37,348 nucleotides of DNA from an uncultured Collinsella sp. Lineage in GTDB: Bacteria > Actinomycetota > Coriobacteriia > Coriobacteriales > Coriobacteriaceae. Both the position numbers and the translations under genes were made by a program. The stretch's first letter is position 1, and every line of letters starts with the position of its first letter. The notes under the pieces are model-generated. The model searched no databases, had not been told where the DNA came from, and saw nothing but the letters and a program-made list of their open reading frames with translations. The DNA is taken from positions 1-37,348 of the forward strand of contig CAKUGX010000007.1 of the NCBI GenBank assembly GCA_934654765.1. The letters run 5' to 3'. This document shows, piece by piece, positions 1 to 8,451 of this stretch.

Positions 1-3000
1 ACTGATAGCACTTTGACGGTCGATGCCCTCAATGTTGGTCGAAGCGCACGTTGTAATATAACCGGCGGTAAAATATATCGCTACGGCGCGCGTGGTAATA
101 CGTGTGTGGTTTACGCCGCCGGAACCCTTACCCTCAACGGATCGCCGGAAATCGCGAGCTACTGGAAGAACAGCCACGCCGACGATAAAAATTATGGCGA
201 CAAGTACACTGAAGCAGATAAAGCCACGGGAACCGCTAAGAGTCTGTATATCCCTAAGAGGAAGGACTCCAATCCCAATGTCCCCGTACTGAACATCGCA
301 TCTGGCTTTTCCGTACGTGGAGGCTATGGAGCCGATGTTTGGATTTCGGTTGAGGAGACTGTGGACAGCAACGGTCTGAAATCGCGTGTCCTTGGTAGCT
401 GCGATTCGAGCGAGATCGAAGGCGTTATGCCGGATGGCTCGTCTGAGAGCGACGACAACTCCGATAAGTATGAGATCGTGAATCTCAACGGCGACCTCAT
501 CTTCCGCGAGACCATCCACCAGCACAAGTGGAACGTTGAAGCTGACGGCATAGGTGTCAAGGCATCGTGCGTAGGCCCGTTCCGCAACAGCGAGTGCGAA
601 TATGGCAAGGACGAGAACGGTGAGGTCAAAAAGTACCTGAGGGCCACGTACAAGCTCTCCATGTCCAAAGCAACGAGCTCTCAGAGCACTGAGCTTGTCT
701 ATGACGGCTGCCCGGTCAAGATTGCTTTGAATAAAGACGGCGCGTGGAATCTTGAGCAGATGGGCGTGACAGCTAGCGAAGAATTCACGTGGTATCAGTG
801 CAAGTCCCAGGCAGACGCCGAGGCGTATCAAAATGGCACCAAGCTCAACGACGCCCCGACGGACGCCGGCTACTACTATGTCGTTACGACCTTTAAGACC
901 GACTCTGGCAAAACGCTCGAGGGCAAGAAGGCCTTCGCGATTTCGCAGCGCCGACTGGTCAGGGGCCAATCCTACCAGTTCACCCTTAAAGACGGCGGCA
1001 AGGGTGCGGGCAAGTACGCCTATGATGGCGAGGAACACCAGCCTGTCGTTGAAAGTGCAAAGTTCAAGAACGGTGCCGGCGAGTGGGTCGATCTCGTTGA
1101 GGGCAAGGATTACGAGCTCAGCGCTAGAAGTGAATCCGGACTGAAGCAAACCGAGCCGGGACAATACGAGTGCATTGTCATCGGTAAGGGCAACTTCACG
1201 ACCGATGCCGGTACCACAAGTGTTCTGACGCTCAAATGGGAGATTGTTGATGTTGAACGTTTCGACCTTGAGGTCATTGACTTCGACGGTGCCTATGACG
1301 GCGAAAAGCATGGCATTACGGTCAACGTTAAGAATGACCCCGTTCCGGCGGGTATGAAGATCGAGTACCGTGAAGACGGCGGAGATTGGACGACGGAAAA
1401 GCCGACGTATCGCAGCGCGGGCGAGCGCACGATCTACTACCGCGTGAAGGCTTCTGACTACCTGACCGTTTCGGACAAGGCGACCGTGAAGATTTTCAAG
1501 GCCGATCAGGAGGCGCCGGCCGACCTCGTGGGCAACAACTGCACTACATGCAAGAGCCAGGACGGCTCCGTCTCGGGCGCGACCGAGAAAATGGAATATC
1601 GTTGCGGGTCGAGCGGGAACTACAAGAAGGTTGCGTCTGACGGTAAGTTAACTGGGCTTTCGGCGGGAACCTACTACGTCCGCTATGCCGCTGACTACAA
1701 CCACAACGCATCGGCCGATGATGAGGTCAAGATTGAGCACGGTCCCCATGCTGTTGCTGAAAATGCAGCCTGGAAGCCGAATGGCGAAGGTAGCCACGTT
1801 AAGGTCTGCAAGTACTGCAAGAATACGGAGCTGGAGCGTCAGGCCTGCAGGTGGAAATACGAGATCGTTACACCCGCCACGCCTGAGATTGATGGTGTCC
1901 GTCAAAAGGTCTGCAGGATTTGCAACGGCAAGTGGGATGAAGAGCCTTATACCTACGTGGACATCTATAAGCCCGTCTTTTACGACCTGTCGGATGGCGC
2001 CACCTATTGCGAGAGCGTTTCGTTTGACGTGTTTGACGACCGCGACGAGACGGTGACGGTTACCGATAACGGCAAAGAGCTCATGGCTGGCAAGAACGGC
2101 AAGTACACGGCTAAGGCTGCTGAAGGCGATGCCGGTGCCGACCATGTCATTGTGGCCGCGGATGCTGCTGGCAATATAGAGACCTTCACAATTAAGATGT
2201 ACGCCGAGCATGCGTACGACTGGACGATCGACAAACAGCCGACGGTTACCGAGGCCGGTTCCAAACACGGGAAGTGCTCCGTGTGCCAGCATGAGTCGGG
2301 CGCGGTTGAAATTCCGGCGCTGGCCGTTAAGGGCTACTCCGACGTATATGACGGCAAGGATCATTTTGTTGATGCCTCGGAGCTGCCCGCGGGTGCTGTC
2401 GTTGAGTACAAGGCTGCCGATGGCAGCTGGGCGAACGATGCCCCCAGCATCAAGGACGCCGGCAACGTGACGGTCGACTATCGCGTCACGATTGACGGCG
2501 CGGCAGTTGAGGGCCAAGTGACACTCGAGGTCACTCCGCTCGCGATCACGGTTTCCGCTTTGGACGCCTCCAAGACCTACGGCGACGATGATCCTGAACT
2601 GGGCTGGAAGGTCACCAAGGGCGAGCTCGTCGAGGGCGAGTCCCTCCAGGACATCACCGTCTCCCGCGAGGGCGGCGAGACCGTGAGCAAGGGCGGCTAC
2701 GCCGTGACGGCTTCGCAGACCGAGGGCGCCAACCCCAACTACGAGATTACGTTCAAGCCCGGCACGTTCACTATCGATAAGCGCGAGCTCACCGTGAAAT
2801 GGGACGCCACCACTGAGTTCACCTACGACGGCGAGGAGCACTGCCCCCAGGCGGACCTCGGCAACGTCGTCGGTGACGATAAGCTCGGTGCGTACGTCGA
2901 CGGCGGCGCGGTCAAGGCCGGCAAACATACGGCGACCATCACCGAGCTGACGGGCGTCGACAAGGGCAACTACAAGCTGCCGGCAACGGGCCTGACGTGC

Positions 3001-5547
3001 GAGTTCTCTATCAAGAAGGCGCCCAAGGGCGCACCGGTGGTTCAGGGTGTGGCCGAGACCGTCAGCGCCAAGGCTGACGGCAAGATCACGGCTGTCGACG
3101 CCACCATGGAGTGGCGCGCCAAGGACTCGGGCGAGTATCAGGCTGTGCCCGAAGGCGTGGCCGAGCTCAGCGGCCTTGCCGCGGGCACGTACGAAGTGCG
3201 CTACCGCGCCGATGACAACCACGAAGCTTCTACCGCGACTAAGGTCACGGTTGCCGCAGGCCGTAAGCTCGCCGTGACGCTGCCCGCCGAACAGGTCGGC
3301 TACAAGCTCACGGCTGACGCGACCGAGCTCGACTGGCATGGCTCCGCTACTCTTGCTATCAGCATCGAGGACGGCTACTTCGCCGACCCCTCTGCCTACG
3401 TTGTTAAGGTCAACGAAGACGCCGTGGCGCTCAACGACCACGGCGAGTTTACCGTCCAGGACGTCGAGGGTGACGTGAAGGTGACGGTCGAGGGCGTGCG
3501 CAAGCACGAGGCCGTGAAGGACACGTGGCTCTCCGATGGCAACACGCACTGGCACGAGTGCACCTGCGGCGGCAAGGTCGACGAGGCCGCGCACACCTTT
3601 ACGTGGGTTGTTGACACGCCTCCCACGGCGACCGAGAAGGGCTTTGGTCACAAGCAGTGTGTCGTCTGCGGATACGAGCTCCCCGGTGAGGAGATCCCGG
3701 CTGCTGCCATTTCTGGTTACTCCGACGAGTACGACGGCGCGTATCACACGGTCAATGCTTCGGCGCTGCCCGAGGGCGCGACGGCCGAGTACAGCACCGA
3801 CGACGGCAAGACCTGGTCTACCGCTGCCCCCGAGATCAAGGACGCCGGCACGCTGGACGTTGCCTATAAGGTGATGATCGGCGGTGCGACGGTCGAGGGC
3901 CAGGTGACGCTCGAGGTCAAGCCGCGTGCGATCACGGTCGCTGCTCAGAACGCCTCCAAGACCTACGGCGAGAAAGACCCCGTCTTTGAGTGGTCGGTCA
4001 CCGGTGGCGAGCTCGTCAAAGACGAGACACTTGAGCTCGAGATCGAGCGCGAGGATAGCGACGACGTACGCGAGGGCGGCTATGCTCTGCAGCTGACGCA
4101 GCCCGAGGGTGCCAACCCCAACTACATCATTACGTTCGTCGACGGCACGTTCACCATTAACCAGCGCCTGCTCACCGTGACGTGGGGCACCACCGAGTTC
4201 GTCTACGACGGCAAGGAGCACTGCCCTGTGGCCACGCTCGGCAATGTTATCGGCAAGGATGACCTTGGTGCATTCGTTGACGGTTCCCAGACCGAGGTCG
4301 GCACCTATACGGCGACCCTCGCCGAGCTGACGGGCAAGGCTGCGGGCAACTACGTGCTGCCCGCCGAGGGCCTGACCTGCGAGTTCTCCATCAAGAACGC
4401 CGCACAGGACGCGCCGAAGGTCCAGGCTGTGGCCGAGACCGTGAGCGGCAAGAAGGACGGTAAGATCACGGGTATCGATGCCACCATGGAGTGGCGTGCC
4501 CAGGGTGCTGCTGAGTATCAGGCCGTGGGCAAGGACGTGACCGAGCTCAAGGACCTCGCCGCCGGTGTGTACGAGTTGCGCTATCAGGTCAAGACCAACT
4601 ACGATGCCTCTGCTGCCACCGAGGTCACCGTGAAGGCGGGCCGCAAGCTCGTCGTGACGCTGCCGGGCAACCAGGTAGGCTACACGCTCACCTCGACTGC
4701 GACCGAGCTCGACTGGCACGGATCCGCAAAGCTCGCCATCAGCATCGATAGCGCGTACTTTACGGGCAAGGACTACGCCGTCAACGTCAACGGCAAGGCC
4801 GTTAAGCTCTCCGACGACGGCACCTATGAGCTCAAGGATGTCGAGGGCGATGTGAACGTGACGGTCGATGGCGTCCTCAAGCACGAGCCCGACGGCTCCG
4901 GCTGGGCGCACGACGCCAAGGCTCACTGGCACATCTGCCGCTGCGGCGAGATCCTGGACAAGGCTGAGCACACCTTTGAGTGGGTTGTCGATAGGCCGGC
5001 GACCACCGAGGCCAAGGGCGAGAGGCACCAGGAGTGCACTGTCTGCGGCGAGAAGGGCAAGACCGAGGACATCGCGATCCTGGCCCCCACGATTATTGAG
5101 GGCGCAGGCCAGGCGATTACGGTCGACACCGCCAAGGACCTGAGCTTCCGTTCGAACGCGCCGATCAAGTACTTCAAGACGGTACTGGTCGACGACATGG
5201 AAGTCGGTGCTGATAACTTCGTTCTTACCTCGGGCTCTACAATCGTGACGCTCAAGACGAGCTTTGTGAAGACGCTTGGTGTGGGTGAGCACAAGCTGAG
5301 CGTGGTTTCGACCACGGGCACGGCCGAGACGACCTTTACCATTGCCGAGGCCGCCAAGCCGACGCCGACGCCCGGCTCGAGCCAGACCACGACCACCACG
5401 ACGACCACGTCTTCTAAGTCCAAGAAGAAGACTGGCAAGGGCACCTTGCCTTCGGTCGGCGATGGAACGTACGCCATGGCTGGTGGCGTACTTGTAGCCG
5501 GCGTGGCAGTTCTGCTGCTGGCATACGCCATGAGGCGCCGCGCCTAG
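1..5547 (+). CDS. giant cell-wall surface protein with MBG-type repeats, 5' end outside window
   Basis: The frame is open from base 1, so the N-terminus and signal peptide lie upstream; about 1,848 residues are visible. Many modules carry a 'YDG..H' motif followed by a 'KTYGD.DP' MBG-type beta domain, mixed with Cys/His segments (HWHECTCGG, CSVC, CVVC, CTVC) typical of secreted Firmicute and Coriobacterial surface proteins. Two modules of about 460 residues are tandem copies (nt 2209-3591 and 3592-4968), and a partial third begins at 4969. The C-terminus has a Pro/Thr-rich linker with a run of Thr, then LPSVGD, a hydrophobic helix and RRR: the layout of a sortase signal, but with Val where LPXTG has Thr. 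It probably acts as an adhesin or stalk on the cell surface; no ligand can be inferred. It ends just before a strong terminator. Confidence 0.85.
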   Translation, partial: TDSTLTVDALNVGRSARCNITGGKIYRYGARGNTCVVYAAGTLTLNGSPEIASYWKNSHADDKNYGDKYTEADKATGTAKSLYIPKRKDSNPNVPVLNIASGFSVRGGYGADVWISVEETVDSNGLKSRVLGSCDSSEIEGVMPDGSSESDDNSDKYEIVNLNGDLIFRETIHQHKWNVEADGIGVKASCVGPFRNSECEYGKDENGEVKKYLRATYKLSMSKATSSQSTELVYDGCPVKIALNKDGAWNLEQMGVTASEEFTWYQCKSQADAEAYQNGTKLNDAPTDAGYYYVVTTFKTDSGKTLEGKKAFAISQRRLVRGQSYQFTLKDGGKGAGKYAYDGEEHQPVVESAKFKNGAGEWVDLVEGKDYELSARSESGLKQTEPGQYECIVIGKGNFTTDAGTTSVLTLKWEIVDVERFDLEVIDFDGAYDGEKHGITVNVKNDPVPAGMKIEYREDGGDWTTEKPTYRSAGERTIYYRVKASDYLTVSDKATVKIFKADQEAPADLVGNNCTTCKSQDGSVSGATEKMEYRCGSSGNYKKVASDGKLTGLSAGTYYVRYAADYNHNASADDEVKIEHGPHAVAENAAWKPNGEGSHVKVCKYCKNTELERQACRWKYEIVTPATPEIDGVRQKVCRICNGKWDEEPYTYVDIYKPVFYDLSDGATYCESVSFDVFDDRDETVTVTDNGKELMAGKNGKYTAKAAEGDAGADHVIVAADAAGNIETFTIKMYAEHAYDWTIDKQPTVTEAGSKHGKCSVCQHESGAVEIPALAVKGYSDVYDGKDHFVDASELPAGAVVEYKAADGSWANDAPSIKDAGNVTVDYRVTIDGAAVEGQVTLEVTPLAITVSALDASKTYGDDDPELGWKVTKGELVEGESLQDITVSREGGETVSKGGYAVTASQTEGANPNYEITFKPGTFTIDKRELTVKWDATTEFTYDGEEHCPQADLGNVVGDDKLGAYVDGGAVKAGKHTATITELTGVDKGNYKLPATGLTCEFSIKKAPKGAPVVQGVAETVSAKADGKITAVDATMEWRAKDSGEYQAVPEGVAELSGLAAGTYEVRYRADDNHEASTATKVTVAAGRKLAVTLPAEQVGYKLTADATELDWHGSATLAISIEDGYFADPSAYVVKVNEDAVALNDHGEFTVQDVEGDVKVTVEGVRKHEAVKDTWLSDGNTHWHECTCGGKVDEAAHTFTWVVDTPPTATEKGFGHKQCVVCGYELPGEEIPAAAISGYSDEYDGAYHTVNASALPEGATAEYSTDDGKTWSTAAPEIKDAGTLDVAYKVMIGGATVEGQVTLEVKPRAITVAAQNASKTYGEKDPVFEWSVTGGELVKDETLELEIEREDSDDVREGGYALQLTQPEGANPNYIITFVDGTFTINQRLLTVTWGTTEFVYDGKEHCPVATLGNVIGKDDLGAFVDGSQTEVGTYTATLAELTGKAAGNYVLPAEGLTCEFSIKNAAQDAPKVQAVAETVSGKKDGKITGIDATMEWRAQGAAEYQAVGKDVTELKDLAAGVYELRYQVKTNYDASAATEVTVKAGRKLVVTLPGNQVGYTLTSTATELDWHGSAKLAISIDSAYFTGKDYAVNVNGKAVKLSDDGTYELKDVEGDVNVTVDGVLKHEPDGSGWAHDAKAHWHICRCGEILDKAEHTFEWVVDRPATTEAKGERHQECTVCGEKGKTEDIAILAPTIIEGAGQAITVDTAKDLSFRSNAPIKYFKTVLVDDMEVGADNFVLTSGSTIVTLKTSFVKTLGVGEHKLSVVSTTGTAETTFTIAEAAKPTPTPGSSQTTTTTTTTSSKSKKKTGKGTLPSVGDGTYAMAGGVLVAGVAVLLLAYAMRRRA
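2209..4968 (+). repeat. tandem 1.38-kb coding repeat (two copies plus a partial third)
   Basis: Copy 1 begins at the His codon of HAYDWTIDKQP (2209), copy 2 at HTFTWVVDTPP (3592), and a third, truncated copy at HTFEWVVDRPA (4969). The spacings are 1383 and 1377 nt. Copies 1 and 2 keep the same domain order: Cys-pair segment, GYSD.YDG segment, MBG segment, YDG.EHCP segment, VQ.VAETVS segment and GRKL.VTLP segment. This is an internal duplication of the surface-protein gene and a likely site of length variation. Confidence 0.8.
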
Positions 5548-5566
5548 TCGCCTCCTTATCCCCCTT

Positions 5567-5600
5567 GGGGCCCGGATCTCGCCATCCGGGCCCCTTTTTT
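5567..5600 (+). terminator. rho-independent terminator of surface protein gene
   Basis: An 11-bp perfect stem (GGGGCCCGGAT with ATCCGGGCCCC) with a 6-nt loop is followed directly by six T. It lies 20 nt after the stop codon. Confidence 0.9.
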
Positions 5601-5617
5601 GTGTCGCCGCGGGACCT

Positions 5618-5826
5618 GGTGGGCAAAAAATGCCAAAAATGAGTACTGTCACTATTTTAGTAACAGCGAAATAGGGCCAAAAACGGGCTCAGTAGGTCGC
5701 GTGAGCATGATTTTGGGGCGTCCATCGCTGGATTTGGAGCCCAAAAGGGCCATTTTTGGGCCTGGCAGACCGAAAACCGCTGCTACTAATCTGGTAACAG
5801 TACTCATATTTGCCCTATTTTGCCCA
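5618..5826. repeat. large imperfect inverted repeat between surface gene and nadA
   Basis: The left end (GTGGGCAAA...GAGTACTGTCAC, about 5619-5652) is repeated in reverse complement at the right end (GTAACAGTACTC...TTTGCCCAC, about 5796-5826). Matches continue inward around CTGT-AC...GTA-CAG and GGGCCAAAAA/TTTTTGGGCC. The interior of about 100 bp is less well paired. No convincing ORF lies here. It resembles the other palindromic intergenic elements of this window but shares no obvious core with them. Confidence 0.6.
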
Positions 5827-5904
5827 CTGCCCTTTGGCGAGGGTACAAAGCAGGGGGTTATAATTTAAAGAACCGCCTATAAATTGAATCTTTATTACAA
5901 CTTT

Positions 5905-5948
5905 ACACCTAGGTTTACAGCTGTCTTGTCAGCTGTAAACCTAGGTGT
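5905..5948. promoter_or_regulatory. nad operon operator (candidate NiaR box) overlapping promoter
   Basis: A perfect 19-bp inverted repeat (ACACCTAGGTTTACAGCTG, 5905-5923, and its complement at 5930-5948) surrounds TCTTGT. A promoter fits over it: TTGTCA (5926-5931), 17 bp, CATACT (5949-5954). A repressor bound here would block RNA polymerase. The operon ends in a NiaR-type repressor gene, and the central ACAGCTGTCTTGTCAGCTGT resembles what I remember of Firmicute NiaR sites (a TGTCTTGACA-like core). The regulator assignment is inference. A TATAAT at 5859-5864 is a second possible -10 but lacks a good -35. Confidence 0.7.
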
Positions 5949-5989
5949 CATACTAAAGCCCCAAGATTCGCCAAAAGAGAGGGGCCTTG

Positions 5990-7015
5990 ATGGCACAGAG
6001 CGCGAACATGGATGCATCGGAGCTTGCACGCGATATTGCGGCCGGCCTGGCATCGGCAACGACGGCAACGGAGCGCGCGGCATTGGTGCCCGCAGAGCTC
6101 GTCGAGGCCATTCAGCAACTAAAAACCCAACGCGACGCGGTGATCCTGGCACATTACTACGTGGCGCCCGAGGTCCAGGCCGTGGCCGACTACGTCGGTG
6201 ACAGCTTCTACCTGGCAAAGCTCGCCAAGAGCCTGCCGCAGCAGACCATCGTGCTGTGCGGCGTGGAGTTTATGGGCGAGAGCGCCAAGCTGCTCAATCC
6301 CACCAAGACCGTGCTGTTGCCCGAGCCGGGCGCGGATTGCCCCATGGCACACATGGTCAAGCGCGAGACGGTCGACGCCGCACGCGCCGAGTACGGCGAT
6401 GACCTGGCCGTGGTGTGCTACGTCAACTCGACGGTCGAGATCAAAAGCTGGAGCGACGTGTGCGTCACCAGCTCCAACGCCGTCAAGATCGTGTCCGAGC
6501 TGCCGCAACAGCACATCCTGTTTATCCCAGATCAGAACCTGGGCCGCTTTGTTGCCGAGCAGGTGCCGCAAAAGCACGTCATTCTCAACAACGGCTACTG
6601 CCCGCGTCACCACATCATCACGGTCGAGCAGATCGTCGATGCGACGGAGGCGCACCCCAATGCGCTCGTGCTGGCGCACCCCGAGTGCAAGGCCGATGTT
6701 CTTGCCGAGGCCGACTACATCGGCTCTACCGCCGGCATCATCAAGTACGCCGAGGAATCGGACGCGAGCGAGTTCATTATCGTGACGGTCCGCGGCGTGC
6801 TCTACGAGCTTGAGCGCCGCTGCCAAGGCACCGGCAAGAAGTTCTACTTCCCCGCGGTGCAGCCCACCTGCGTCAACATGGATCTCATCACGCTCGAAAA
6901 GCTCGTGCGCTGCCTGGAGACGGGCGAGGGCGAGGTGCAGATCGGCGTGTCGGACGAGGCCGCCGACCAGGCCAAGCTCACGCTCGACCGCATGCTCGAG
7001 TACGCAGCGCGCTAA
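5990..7015 (+). CDS. nadA: quinolinate synthase NadA
   Basis: This enzyme condenses iminoaspartate with dihydroxyacetone phosphate to quinolinate, the second step of de novo NAD synthesis, using a [4Fe-4S] cluster in the cytoplasm. It has 341 residues, close to the family size. The three expected cluster cysteines are C117 (DCPMAHM), C204 (NGYCPRHH) and C294 (QPTCVNM); the 87-residue spacing of the first two is the same as I recall for E. coli C113/C200. AHYYVAPEVQAVADYVGDS near residue 50 is the usual NadA signature. I chose the ATG at 5990 because AGAGAGGG sits at 5976-5983; a TTG immediately before it is less likely. It is the first gene of nadA-nadB-nadC-niaR and directly follows the palindromic operator. 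Confidence 0.97.
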   Translation: MAQSANMDASELARDIAAGLASATTATERAALVPAELVEAIQQLKTQRDAVILAHYYVAPEVQAVADYVGDSFYLAKLAKSLPQQTIVLCGVEFMGESAKLLNPTKTVLLPEPGADCPMAHMVKRETVDAARAEYGDDLAVVCYVNSTVEIKSWSDVCVTSSNAVKIVSELPQQHILFIPDQNLGRFVAEQVPQKHVILNNGYCPRHHIITVEQIVDATEAHPNALVLAHPECKADVLAEADYIGSTAGIIKYAEESDASEFIIVTVRGVLYELERRCQGTGKKFYFPAVQPTCVNMDLITLEKLVRCLETGEGEVQIGVSDEAADQAKLTLDRMLEYAAR

Positions 7016-7018
7016 AAC

Positions 7019-7053
7019 AATGTGGCATGAGGGACGGTCCCGCATGCCACATT
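7019..7053 (+). repeat. hairpin between nadA and nadB
   Basis: AATGTGGCATG and CATGCCACATT enclose a second dyad, GGGA-CGG-TCCC, giving a nearly continuous stem in the 56-nt intercistronic gap just before the nadB ribosome binding site. No T-run follows, so it is more likely an mRNA-processing or repeat-family hairpin than a terminator. Confidence 0.6.
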
Positions 7054-7071
7054 ACAAGGGAGAGGATTCCT

Positions 7072-8448
7072 GTGGAAACCAAACAATACCCCGATATGGA
7101 GTGCGACGTCGTCATTGCCGGCTGCGGCGTGGCGGGCCTGTATGCGGCCCTCAATCTGCCGACGAGCACGCGCGTGATCATGCTCTCCAAGGGCGCCGTC
7201 GACGAGTGCGATTCCATGCTCGCGCAGGGCGGCATCTGCGTGCTGCCCGAGGGCTCGGACTACGACGCCTTCTTTGAGGACACCATGCATGCCGGTCATT
7301 ACGAGAACCGCCGCGAGAGCGTCGACATCATGATTCGCTCGAGCCGTTCGGTCATCAACGACCTGCTGGCGATGGGCGTGGACTTTGAGCGCAAGGCCGA
7401 CGGCAGCCTGGACTTTACCCGCGAGGGCGCGCATAGCCGCCCGCGTATCGCCTTCCATGCCGACATTACGGGCAAGGAGATCACGACCAAGCTGCTTCAG
7501 GCCGTCCGTAAGCTGGACAACGTGCAGATTCTGGAGCACGTGGCCATGACTGACATTCTGACTGACGAGCGCGACGGCGCCACGGTGTGCACCGGCATCG
7601 TTGCCGTGCCCGTGGACGAGGACGACTCGGTCCGTCCCGCCGACGAGCTCGCAAATGCCGCCGAGGGCGTGCATGCCGGCGAGCCGTTCAAGATTCACGC
7701 GCGCCATACGCTATGGGCGACGGGCGGCATCGGTGGCGTGTACGACCACTCGACCAACTACCCGCAGCTCACCGGCGACGCCTGCTTCATCGCCCAAGAG
7801 CACGGCATTACGATGGAGCACTTGGACTACGTGCAGATTCACCCCACGGGTCTGTTTTCGCCGCAGCCGGGTCGCACGTTCCTGATCAGCGAGAGCTGCC
7901 GCGGCGAGGGCGCGATTCTGCTCAACGCCGCCGGCGAGCGCTTTACCGACGAGCTGCAGCCGCGCGACGTGGTCGCCGCCGCCATCCGCGAGCAAATGAA
8001 GCAGGACGGCGCCGAGCACGAGTGGCTGAGCTTTGCTCCCGTCGAGCGCGACGTGGTGACCGGACACTTTGCCAACATCCGCGCACGCTGCCTGGAGGAC
8101 GGCCGCGACATCTTGGACGAGCCCATCCCCGTCACGCCCACGCAGCACTACTTTATGGGCGGCGTGTGGGTCGACAAGGACGGCTGCACCTCGATGCCCG
8201 AGCTTTACGCCGCCGGCGAGACGGCCTGCAACGGCGTGCACGGCAAGAACCGCCTGGCTTCTAACAGCCTGCTCGAGTCCCTGGTTTGGGGTCGCCGCGC
8301 CGCTTGGCGTATGCGCACCGGCGAGTCGCTTGCCGTGGAGCAGGCGGGCGAGCCCGCGCTCGACGGACGTCACCGCGCCCTGAGCGCCGATACCCTTGCA
8401 ATCGATGATTTGGCCCGTGCCGCCGGCACGCAGGCCGTGGAGGAGTAG
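7072..8448 (+). CDS. nadB: L-aspartate oxidase NadB (short form)
   Basis: This FAD flavoprotein oxidises L-aspartate to iminoaspartate, the substrate of NadA. The N-terminal dinucleotide-binding motif is CDVVIAGCGVAGLYAA; further flavoprotein signatures are the SMLAQGGI segment, ATGGIGGVYDHSTN, HPTGLF and the C-terminal NRLASNSLLESLVWG. In an anaerobe the electron acceptor is probably fumarate rather than oxygen (family knowledge). I set the start at GTG 7072 because AAGGGAGAGG ends 6 nt upstream; an in-frame ATG at 7027 lies inside the intercistronic hairpin. The 458 residues end soon after the FAD domain, so the C-terminal helical domain of ~530-residue NadB proteins is largely absent. The stop is 3 nt before nadC. 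Confidence 0.95.
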   Translation: METKQYPDMECDVVIAGCGVAGLYAALNLPTSTRVIMLSKGAVDECDSMLAQGGICVLPEGSDYDAFFEDTMHAGHYENRRESVDIMIRSSRSVINDLLAMGVDFERKADGSLDFTREGAHSRPRIAFHADITGKEITTKLLQAVRKLDNVQILEHVAMTDILTDERDGATVCTGIVAVPVDEDDSVRPADELANAAEGVHAGEPFKIHARHTLWATGGIGGVYDHSTNYPQLTGDACFIAQEHGITMEHLDYVQIHPTGLFSPQPGRTFLISESCRGEGAILLNAAGERFTDELQPRDVVAAAIREQMKQDGAEHEWLSFAPVERDVVTGHFANIRARCLEDGRDILDEPIPVTPTQHYFMGGVWVDKDGCTSMPELYAAGETACNGVHGKNRLASNSLLESLVWGRRAAWRMRTGESLAVEQAGEPALDGRHRALSADTLAIDDLARAAGTQAVEE

Positions 8449-8451
8449 ACC

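Noticed and set aside
1648..5652. 1,334-residue open frame on the minus strand opposite the surface protein
   Set aside because: It is a compositional shadow of a repetitive G+C-rich gene: Arg/Leu/Gly/His-rich translation with no domain pattern, and it crosses the terminator.
5599..5868. Possible 89-residue gene in the gap before nadA
   Set aside because: It runs through the inverted repeat, has no ribosome binding site and an unlikely composition.
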